Shown here: piece by piece, positions 6,706 through 12,701 of the stretch
How positions within the stretch are numbered: the first letter of the stretch is position 1
Layout of the letters: each line of letters begins with the position of its first letter
Assembly: GCA_964570105.1 (NCBI GenBank)
Contig: CAZMWM010000054.1
Span: 1 to 12,701, forward strand
Length of the DNA stretch: 12,701 bases
Reading direction: 5' to 3'
Source of the DNA: SIG673 sp964570105
GTDB lineage: Bacteria > Bacillota > Clostridia > Oscillospirales > CAG-272
Made by a program: the position numbers and the translations under genes
Notes under the pieces: model-generated
Databases searched by the model: none
Told to the model about the DNA's origin: nothing
The model's input: only the letters and a program-made list of their open reading frames with translations

Positions 6706-6734
6706 ATTATATCATACTTCTTTGTGTTTGTCAA
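6706..6734 (-). promoter_or_regulatory. Consensus sigma-A promoter of the ylxM-ffh-rpsP-khpA operon
   Basis: On the minus strand, perfect TTGACA (6729-6734), 17 bases, perfect TATAAT (6706-6711), with extended -10 TGA. Transcription should begin near 6699, about 43 bases before the ylxM start codon. Confidence 0.92.
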
Positions 6735-6776
6735 TAGGAAAATGAAAAAATCTCAGCAAAAGTAAAAAATAAGCCA

Positions 6777-6823
6777 AAATACGAACGGCATCCGAATCTG
6801 AGTTACGGATGCCGTTCGTATTT
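6777..6823 (-). terminator. Rho-independent terminator of rpsT
   Basis: A perfect 18-bp stem (6777-6794 with 6806-6823) with an 11-base loop. On the minus strand it is followed by TTGGCTTATTTTTT, a T-rich tail. It starts 21 bases past the rpsT stop codon and isolates rpsT from the ylxM operon, which has its own promoter just beyond. Confidence 0.92.
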
Positions 6824-6844
6824 ATATAACGTGTCTTGCGAAGA

Positions 6845-7111
6845 TCATGCACCGAGCTGGTTGAGCTTGAGAGCATAGCGGCTGGTCTTTCTTGCAGCCT
6901 TGTTCTTGGAAATGATGCCGTGAGCGGCAGCCTGATCGAGCTTCTTCTCGACAGCCTTGAAGGCTTCCTCGGCTACTGCCTTGTCGCCTGCGGCGATGGC
7001 TGCCTCGTACTTCTTCATTGCTGTCTTGAGGATCGTCTTTTCGATCTTATTCTGCATCGTCTTGGTCTCGATGACCTTAACGCGCTTCTTTGCGGACTTA
7101 ATGTTCGGCAT
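6845..7111 (-). CDS. rpsT: Small ribosomal subunit protein bS20
   Basis: An 88-residue bS20 protein, which binds 16S rRNA at the base of the 30S body. The N-terminus MPNIKSAKKRVKVIETKTMQN and the lysine/alanine-rich helices that follow (KTAMKKYEAAIAAGDKAVA, then GIISKNKAARKTSRYALKLNQL) are diagnostic, and the length is normal. The open frame extends upstream to 7177, but the start at 7111 is set by AAGGAGG (7121-7127) 9 bases away and by the family N-terminus; the longer frame would include the promoter. It is a single-gene unit, divergent from rpoB. Confidence 0.98.
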   Translation of the reverse strand: MPNIKSAKKRVKVIETKTMQNKIEKTILKTAMKKYEAAIAAGDKAVAEEAFKAVEKKLDQAAAHGIISKNKAARKTSRYALKLNQLGA

Positions 7112-7155
7112 TGAAAAATACCTCCTTCGAAAGTAATAGGAATAATCACTTGTAT

Positions 7156-7184
7156 ATAATATCACATTTCGATGCAAAAATCAA
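7156..7184 (-). promoter_or_regulatory. Sigma-A promoter of rpsT
   Basis: On the minus strand TTGATT (7179-7184), 17 bases, TATTAT (7156-7161), with extended -10 TGA. The expected start near 7149 gives a short leader of about 38 bases, too short for an elaborate ribosomal-protein leader structure. Confidence 0.8.
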
Positions 7185-7249
7185 TAGTTTTATCGAAAAA
7201 ATAGTTTGTAAAAAAAATATGAACTTACACTTTGATGTAAAAAAATCCC

Positions 7250-7278
7250 TTGACAAATCGCTTTGCTTGTGGTATACT
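7250..7278 (+). promoter_or_regulatory. Sigma-A promoter of rpoB
   Basis: TTGACA (7250-7255), 17 bases, TATACT (7273-7278), with extended -10 TGG. Two further TATAAT hexamers follow at 7288-7293 and 7299-7304 without good -35 partners. Transcription from the main promoter should start near 7285, giving an unusually long leader of about 285 bases before rpoB. The rpsT promoter lies back to back, with about 65 bases between the two -35 boxes. Confidence 0.88.
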
Positions 7279-7312
7279 GTAAGATGATATAATAAGCGTA
7301 TAATGCTTGTTT

Positions 7313-7379
7313 ACCGGACCTCCGTCGCAGGATGCGGCGTTCTCGGGAGGGTAAAAGCGAAGGTTTTTCGGTCTTTTTT
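7313..7379 (+). terminator. Possible attenuator in the rpoB leader
   Basis: ACCGGA (7313-7318) pairs with TTCGGT (7367-7372), closing a hairpin in which CCTCC (7319-7323) pairs with GGAGG (7346-7350) and GTCGC with GCGGC around AGGAT. The closing helix is followed at once by CTTTTTTG (T run 7374-7379), as in an intrinsic terminator. About 16 unpaired bases on the 3' side weaken it, and a small competing hairpin CGAA/TTCG is possible near 7358-7370. If active it would attenuate rpoBC about 190 bases ahead of the start codon. Confidence 0.35.
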
Positions 7380-7388
7380 GACAGCGCG

Positions 7389-7476
7389 GCTTATAATTCG
7401 ACAGTAACCAGCTTGTCGTAGGGGTAGCGTGGGTACAGCTTATAATTCGACGGTAACCAGCCTGTCGTAGGGGTAG
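7389..7476 (+). repeat. Tandem 39-base hairpin repeats in the rpoB leader
   Basis: Two copies of a 39-base unit, 7389-7427 and 7438-7476, repeat with a 49-base period and differ at two positions only. Each copy folds as a 6-bp hairpin (CGACAG with TTGTCG in copy one, CGACGG with CTGTCG in copy two) around the same 8-base loop TAACCAGC, flanked by GCTTATAATT before and TAGGGGTAG after. The two differences fall in the stem and keep it paired: A-U becomes G-U, and G-U becomes G-C. The region is transcribed in the rpoB leader. It matches no leader family I know. Confidence 0.85.
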
Positions 7477-7569
7477 TACGTAAGAAAAAATTCACTTTTT
7501 CCTTTTTGAGTGCGGCGTTGCCTTCGAGGGCGGTCTCTTCATTTTTATAATCAGAGAGGATGCTTACAA

Positions 7570-10500
7570 ATGGTCAAGGATCAGAAGCTCAGTAACAAGA
7601 TCACGCGAAAGAGCTTCGCGAAGATCAACGAGGCTCTTGAGATGCCCAACCTCATCGAGGTGCAGAAAAAGTCGTATCAGTGGTTCATCGACGAGGGCAT
7701 GCACGAGGTACTGCGTGACGTTTCTCCGATAGTGGATCACTCCGGACGTCTCTGTATGGAATTCGTGGATTTCTCTATCGACGAAACTCCCAAAAGGCCT
7801 GTTGAGGAATGCAAGGAGCGCGACGTCAACTTTGCCGCTCCCCTGAGAGTGAAGGTGCGTCTCCAAAACCGCGAGACCGGTGACGTCGTTGAAAAATCCA
7901 TATTTATGGGAGATTTTCCGCTCATGACCGATAACGGAACGTTCGTTATCAACGGTGCGGAGCGCGTTATAGTGTCTCAGATAGTGCGTTCTCCCGGAGC
8001 GTATTACGATATGCAGATAGACCGAAGCGGTAAGCGTATGTATACCGCGACGGTGATCCCGTACCGCGGAGCTTGGCTCGAGTATGAGACCGATATGAAT
8101 GACATCTTCTATGTTCGCATCGATAAGAACCGCAAGGTGCCGGTCACCGTTCTGCTCCGTGCTCTCGGACTTGAGAAGGACGAGGATATTAAGGAGCTTT
8201 TCGGAGAGGGCACGAAGATAGTCTCCACTCTTGCCAAGGACGGTATGAAGGAGGAAGCCATTCAGAACGGTACCTCCGAGGGTGACGAGGCTGTCAAGGA
8301 GATATATAAGAAGCTCCGTCCGGGCGAGCCGCCTACGGTGGAGAGCGGTAAAACGCTTATAAACAACTTTTTCTTCGATCCGAGACGTTACGATCTTGCT
8401 TCCGTCGGACGCTATAAGTACGACAAGAAGTTCAGTATCGCAAAGCGCGTCGAGGGAAGGGTACTGACGCGTCCGGCTGTGAGCTATTTCGGCGAGGTGA
8501 TCGCCGAGGCGGGCGTGAAGGTCGACCGTGAGCTTGCGCTTGCTATGGAAAGAGCCGGCGTAAACGAGGTGTACGTACAGATCGACCGGGAGCGCGAGTT
8601 CCGCATATTCTCCAACGGTACGGTGTACCCCTCGGTGTTCGGTCTCGATCTTACCGAGCTTGGAATAACCGGAAAGGTCAGATATAACGTTCTCAGCGAG
8701 ATCATGGAGCTTGCCGGCGGAGATCTTGACGAGGCTTTCAAGATCGCTTCCACGAGGGTTGCCGAGCTTGTTCCGAAGCATATAACCAAAGACGATATCT
8801 TCTGCTCCGTGAACTACCTGATCGGACTCGGATACGATATCGGAAACGTTGACGATATAGACCATTTGGGCAACCGCCGTCTGCGTTCCGTCGGAGAGCT
8901 TCTCCAAAACCAGATGCGCATAGGCTTCTCCAGAATGGATAAGCTCATAGTCGAAAAAATGAATATGTACGGCTCGCAGGACAGCGAGAGCCTCACTCCC
9001 GAGAGCGTTATAAATATTCGCCCGGTGGTTACCGCGGTACGTGAATTTTTCGGCTCGTCTCCGCTTTCGCAGTTCATGGATCAGAACAATCCGCTGGCAG
9101 AGCCTACTCATAAGCGCCGTCTTTCGGCTCTCGGTCCCGGAGGACTTTCCCGTGACCGCGCGTCCTTTGAGGTGCGTGACGTTCACTATACGCATTACGG
9201 ACGTATCTGTCCCATCGAGACGCCCGAAGGTCCTAACATAGGTCTTATCTGCTATCTTGCCACCTACGCAAAGATCAACGAGTACGGCTTTATCGAGGCT
9301 CCGTACCGTAAGCTCGAGCACGTAGAGGTCGACGGCGTGATGAGGGTGCGTGTCACCAACGATATCGAGTATATGTCCGCGGACGTGGAGGATACTCACG
9401 TTATCGCGCAGGCTAACACTCCGATAGACGAGAACGGCTTCCTTGTCGAAGAGCGCGTTACCGGACGTGACCGCTCCGAGATAGTGGAGATGGACGCGTT
9501 TACCCCCGACTATATGGACGTTTCGCCCAAGATGGTGGTCTCGGTCGCCACCGCTATGATACCGTTCCTTGAAAACGACGACAACTCCCGTGCACTTATG
9601 GGCTCCAACATGCAGAAGCAGGCGGTTCCGCTTATGATCACGGATAACCCGATAGTCGCTACCGGTATGGAATATAAGGCGGCGGTCGACTCGGGCGTAG
9701 TGGTCTGTGCAAAGCACGCCGGTACGGTCGAGAAGGTCACGGCTGACGAGATAGTCATAAGAAATGACGAGGATCGCAAGGATGTTTACCGTCTTATAAA
9801 GTTCAAGCGTTCCAACCAGGGCACTTGCGTAAATCAGCGTCCTATCGTGAATTTCGGAGACCGTGTTGAAAAAGGCGAGGTCATCGCGGACGGTCCCGCT
9901 ACCTCCAAGGGTGAGATATCTCTCGGTAAGAATGCGCTGATAGGCTTCCTTACGTGGGAGGGTTACAACTACGAGGACGCCGTACTTCTTAACGAGCGTC
10001 TCGTCAGAGACGATATATATACCTCGATACACATCGAAGAGCATACCTGCGAAGCGAGAAATACCAAGCTCGGCGACGAGGAGATAACCCGTGAGATCAA
10101 TAACGTCGGTGACGACGCGCTCAAGGACCTCGATGCCGACGGTATCGTGCGCAAGGGTACCGAGGTGCATTCCGGCGATATACTCGTCGGTAAGATAACG
10201 CCTAAGGGCGACACCGAGCTTACGCCGGAGGAAAGGCTCCTTCGTGCGATATTCGGTGAAAAGGCAAGGGAAACGAGAGATACCTCGGTCAGACTTCCGC
10301 ACGGAGAGTCCGGTATAGTCGTTGACGTTAAGATATTCTCGAGAGATAATGACGACGAGCTTCCTCCCGGAGTCAATAAGGTCGTTCGCGTGTATGTTGC
10401 GCAGAAGCGTAAGATATCCGTCGGAGACAAGATGGCGGGACGTCACGGTAACAAGGGTGTCGTTTCGAGGATACTCGCTCCGGAGGATATGCCGTTCCTT

Positions 10501-11712
10501 GCTGACGGTACTCCGCTCGATATAGTTCTTAATCCTATGGGTGTTCCTTCCCGAATGAACATCGGTCAGGTGCTTGAGGTGCATCTCGGAATTGCCGCCA
10601 GAAAGCTCGGCTGGAAGGTCATGACGCCTGTGTTCGACGGCGCAAAGGAGCGCGATATAATGCAGTGCCTCATTAAAGCCGGAATGCAGCGCGACCTTCT
10701 TGAGAGCGACGATATATACCGCGATCTCAAGAACGCCTCGGATGTTGCCAATACCGCGTATGTCTACAAGGTGGAGAAGGATCCCGTCACCGGATGCATC
10801 CTCAAGGATGACAACGGTCACGTGATAGCAAAGCTTCTGACGGATGCGGAAAGAGCAGACGAACAGCTCCTTGCACAGCTTGAGGAGAGCAAGTGTCTGC
10901 GTACTCTTACGACCAAGGTGCTGTATAAAGAGGTCAGGGACGACCTTACGGGCGAGGTCAGCGTGGTCGAGCTGAGCGATGAAGAAAAGCGCTCACCCGA
11001 GACCATGGCGATGCTTCGCGATACCAAGCAGCTCAAGCTCGTTGACGGTAAGTCCATCCTTTACGACGGACGCACCGGTATGCCGTTCGACCACGCGGCT
11101 ACCGTCGGTATAATGTATTATCTCAAGCTCCATCACCTTGTTGATGATAAGATACACGCCCGTTCTATCGGTCCGTATTCTCTGGTCACGCAGCAGCCTC
11201 TCGGCGGTAAAGCCCAGTTCGGCGGTCAGCGCTTCGGAGAGATGGAGGTCTGGGCGCTCGAGGCTTACGGTGCCGCGTATACTCTTCAAGAGATACTTAC
11301 CGTTAAGAGTGACGATGTGTACGGACGCACCAAGACCTATGAGGCTATCGTTAAGGGGCAGAATATTCCTACCCCCGGTATTCCGGAATCCTTTAAGGTA
11401 CTCGTTAAGGAGCTTCAGGCTCTGGGACTTTCTATCCGCGTTCAGGATGCGAACGGCGATGAGGTAGAGCTTTCATCGCTTGCCGATCTTGAAAACGAAA
11501 AGAACGCTCCTTCGTATGTCACCGAAGAGGAGATAGGTAAGAGCGTTGCTGAAAATCTCGCGGAGAACGGCTTCTCTGAGGAAGAGTTCGACGAGAACGG
11601 CGAGCTTCGCGCCATAGATGATGACGATGAAGCCTTCGACGACGATGAGCTTTTCGGTGACGTTGACGATCTCGGTATCGATGACGTCGACGGCGACGAC
11701 GATTATCAGTGA
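7570..11712 (+). CDS. rpoB: DNA-directed RNA polymerase subunit beta
   Basis: A complete 1380-residue beta subunit, part of the polymerase catalytic core. Diagnostic segments include the rifampicin-binding region GSSPLSQFMDQNNPLAEPTH (from residue 495) followed by KRRLSALGPGGLSR, CPIETPEGPNIGL, VYVAQKRKISVGDKMAGRHG (941-960), and GGQRFGEMEVWALEAYGAA (from 1218). The E. coli-equivalent rifampicin contacts S512, Q513, D516, H526 and S531 are all present, so no classical resistance change is seen. The protein is longer than B. subtilis RpoB because of about 117 extra residues between TPVFDGA (1019-1025) and LYDGRTG (1164-1170), plus an Asp/Glu-rich C-terminal tail. The start at 7570 is set by AGAGAGGA 9 bases upstream and by the N-terminus MVKDQKLSNKITRKSFAKI; the frame extends 60 bases further up but lacks a site there. 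rpoC follows after 141 bases. Confidence 0.99.
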   Translation: MVKDQKLSNKITRKSFAKINEALEMPNLIEVQKKSYQWFIDEGMHEVLRDVSPIVDHSGRLCMEFVDFSIDETPKRPVEECKERDVNFAAPLRVKVRLQNRETGDVVEKSIFMGDFPLMTDNGTFVINGAERVIVSQIVRSPGAYYDMQIDRSGKRMYTATVIPYRGAWLEYETDMNDIFYVRIDKNRKVPVTVLLRALGLEKDEDIKELFGEGTKIVSTLAKDGMKEEAIQNGTSEGDEAVKEIYKKLRPGEPPTVESGKTLINNFFFDPRRYDLASVGRYKYDKKFSIAKRVEGRVLTRPAVSYFGEVIAEAGVKVDRELALAMERAGVNEVYVQIDREREFRIFSNGTVYPSVFGLDLTELGITGKVRYNVLSEIMELAGGDLDEAFKIASTRVAELVPKHITKDDIFCSVNYLIGLGYDIGNVDDIDHLGNRRLRSVGELLQNQMRIGFSRMDKLIVEKMNMYGSQDSESLTPESVINIRPVVTAVREFFGSSPLSQFMDQNNPLAEPTHKRRLSALGPGGLSRDRASFEVRDVHYTHYGRICPIETPEGPNIGLICYLATYAKINEYGFIEAPYRKLEHVEVDGVMRVRVTNDIEYMSADVEDTHVIAQANTPIDENGFLVEERVTGRDRSEIVEMDAFTPDYMDVSPKMVVSVATAMIPFLENDDNSRALMGSNMQKQAVPLMITDNPIVATGMEYKAAVDSGVVVCAKHAGTVEKVTADEIVIRNDEDRKDVYRLIKFKRSNQGTCVNQRPIVNFGDRVEKGEVIADGPATSKGEISLGKNALIGFLTWEGYNYEDAVLLNERLVRDDIYTSIHIEEHTCEARNTKLGDEEITREINNVGDDALKDLDADGIVRKGTEVHSGDILVGKITPKGDTELTPEERLLRAIFGEKARETRDTSVRLPHGESGIVVDVKIFSRDNDDELPPGVNKVVRVYVAQKRKISVGDKMAGRHGNKGVVSRILAPEDMPFLADGTPLDIVLNPMGVPSRMNIGQVLEVHLGIAARKLGWKVMTPVFDGAKERDIMQCLIKAGMQRDLLESDDIYRDLKNASDVANTAYVYKVEKDPVTGCILKDDNGHVIAKLLTDAERADEQLLAQLEESKCLRTLTTKVLYKEVRDDLTGEVSVVELSDEEKRSPETMAMLRDTKQLKLVDGKSILYDGRTGMPFDHAATVGIMYYLKLHHLVDDKIHARSIGPYSLVTQQPLGGKAQFGGQRFGEMEVWALEAYGAAYTLQEILTVKSDDVYGRTKTYEAIVKGQNIPTPGIPESFKVLVKELQALGLSIRVQDANGDEVELSSLADLENEKNAPSYVTEEEIGKSVAENLAENGFSEEEFDENGELRAIDDDDEAFDDDELFGDVDDLGIDDVDGDDDYQ

Positions 11713-11853
11713 CAGGCGCGGCTTGTCTGAAATTAAATGGGCATAGTTCCGAGGGAGCTACGGAGATAACGCGTAAGTCTCCTTCGGACAGTAGGCTCGA
11801 CAACTTGACGCTGTCAAGCCATCCAATCGGACCGAAAGGAATATTTATTTAAG
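11713..11853 (+). promoter_or_regulatory. Structured rpoB-rpoC spacer with competing helices
   Basis: The segment 11780-11788 (TCCTTCGGA) can pair either with 11748-11756 (TCCGAGGGA, 9 pairs, one G-U) or with 11832-11840 (CCGAAAGGA, 8 pairs and one bulged A), which is the rpoC ribosome binding site. Between them lies a hairpin, 11794-11802 with 11812-11820 (8 pairs, one C-A mismatch). The two long helices exclude each other, so the spacer has the form of a translational switch. No promoter or terminator is evident, so rpoC is probably co-transcribed with rpoB. Confidence 0.45.
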
Positions 11854-12701
11854 ATGGAACATAATATTTTTGATTCAATAAAGATCGGTTTAGCTTCGCC
11901 CGAAATGATGATGCAGTGGTCAAAGGGTGAGGTCAAGAAACCCGAGACGATCAATTACCGTACTCTGAAGGCGGAACGTGACGGTCTGTTCTGCGAGAAG
12001 ATCTTTGGTCCTTCGAAGGATTACGAGTGCTTCTGCGGTAAGTATAAGCGCATCCGCTACACGGGCAAGGTCTGTGAGCGTTGCGGAGTTGAGGTCACGT
12101 CCAAAAAGGTGCGCCGTGAGCGTATGGGACATATCAAGCTCGCCGCTCCCGTGTCTCACATCTGGTATTTCCGCGCCATTCCCTCGAGAATGGGAACTCT
12201 TCTCGATATATCTCCCCGTTATCTTGAAAAGGTGCTGTATTTCGTACAGTATATAGTTATAGATCCGGGTACGACTCCGCTTGCTCAAAATCAGCTCCTC
12301 ACCGACCGCGAGTACCGCGAGTATTACGACAAGTACCAGAACGACTTTGAAGTCGGAATGGGTGCTGAGGCTATCAAGAAGCTCCTTCAGAAGATAGACC
12401 TCGAACAGCTGTCCGTACAGCTCAAGGAAGAGCTTGCCACCGCGTCCGGGCAGAAGAAAGCCAAGCTTATAAAGCGGCTTTCCATAGTCGAAGCGTTCAG
12501 AAAATCCGGAAACCGCCCCGAGTGGATGATACTTGACGTGGTGCCGGTGCTTCCTCCGGATATCCGTCCTATGGTGCCGCTTGACGGAGGCAGATACGCC
12601 ACCTCGGACCTTAACGATCTTTACAGGCGCGTTATCAACAGAAACAACCGTCTTGAAAAGCTTGCCGAGCTTTCCGCTCCCGAGATCATCATCCGTAACG
12701 A
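11854..12701 (+). CDS. rpoC: DNA-directed RNA polymerase subunit beta-prime, N-terminal part
   Basis: The first 282 residues of the beta-prime subunit; the gene runs off the window end, so the catalytic NADFDGD motif is not seen. The visible part begins MEHNIFDSIKIGLASPEMMM and holds the N-terminal zinc ribbon, with cysteines at 59, 61, 74 and 77 (CFCGKYKRIRYTGKVCERC). Next come the clamp segment GHIKLAAPVSHIWYF and, late in the window, WMILDVVPVLPPDIRPMV and SDLNDLYRRVINRNNRL, which precede the active centre. The start ATG has GAAAGGA 13 bases upstream, slightly long, and no better start exists. It is in the same orientation as rpoB and probably co-transcribed. Confidence 0.98.
   Translation, partial: MEHNIFDSIKIGLASPEMMMQWSKGEVKKPETINYRTLKAERDGLFCEKIFGPSKDYECFCGKYKRIRYTGKVCERCGVEVTSKKVRRERMGHIKLAAPVSHIWYFRAIPSRMGTLLDISPRYLEKVLYFVQYIVIDPGTTPLAQNQLLTDREYREYYDKYQNDFEVGMGAEAIKKLLQKIDLEQLSVQLKEELATASGQKKAKLIKRLSIVEAFRKSGNRPEWMILDVVPVLPPDIRPMVPLDGGRYATSDLNDLYRRVINRNNRLEKLAELSAPEIIIRN

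Noticed and set aside
7564..10821. A 1085-codon open frame antisense to rpoB
   Set aside because: It mirrors the codon pattern of rpoB, has no ribosome binding site and resembles no protein; GC-rich third positions leave such frames open.
11713..11853. A separate promoter for rpoC in the spacer
   Set aside because: No -35/-10 pair with acceptable spacing was found.

Overview
The window looks like core chromosome of a Bacillota bacterium of class Clostridia, probably an Oscillospirales-type gut anaerobe. The grounds are a ylxM-ffh-rpsP-khpA operon, a Clostridia-type RpoB, near-consensus sigma-A promoters (TTGACA, 17 bp, TATAAT, often with an extended -10 TGn), strong AGGAGG-like ribosome binding sites, and a GC-rich palindromic repeat of the kind scattered through such genomes. 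Genus is not resolvable by eye.

Layout. 1-501: no convincing protein gene. It holds an inverted pair of GC-rich palindromic repeats, a stretch able to fold into nested helices, and the terminator of the next gene. 502-1017 (-): an unrecognised 171-residue protein. 1018-1478: AT-rich, no gene, one weak promoter and some small repeats. 1566-2423 (+): DUF3737 protein with a clear promoter. 2564-4201 (+): CvpA-like four-helix membrane protein with a long soluble C-terminus, behind a textbook promoter. 4227-4264: bidirectional terminator between convergent genes. 4295-6656 (-): translation/secretion operon ylxM, ffh, rpsP, khpA, with a palindrome at its transcription start. 6777-6823: terminator of rpsT. 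6845-7111 (-): rpsT with its own promoter. 7112-7569: divergent regulatory region with a long rpoB leader. 7570-11712 (+): rpoB. 11713-11853: structured rpoB-rpoC spacer. 11854 to the window end (+): start of rpoC.

Most of the window is housekeeping: ribosomal proteins bS16 and bS20, the SRP GTPase with its partner YlxM, the KH protein KhpA, and the two large RNA polymerase subunits. rpoB is driven from its own promoter and is not preceded by rplL here, unlike the usual rplKAJL-rpoBC order.

No defence system, mobile element with transposase, CRISPR array, tRNA or rRNA is visible. The features deserving attention are RNA-level and protein-level variations on core genes: two near-identical hairpin repeats in the rpoB leader whose differences preserve pairing; mutually exclusive helices in the rpoB-rpoC spacer, one covering the rpoC ribosome binding site; a roughly 117-residue insertion in RpoB; altered GTPase motifs in Ffh; and a palindrome at the ylxM transcription start. 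I do not see a clear new multi-gene system.
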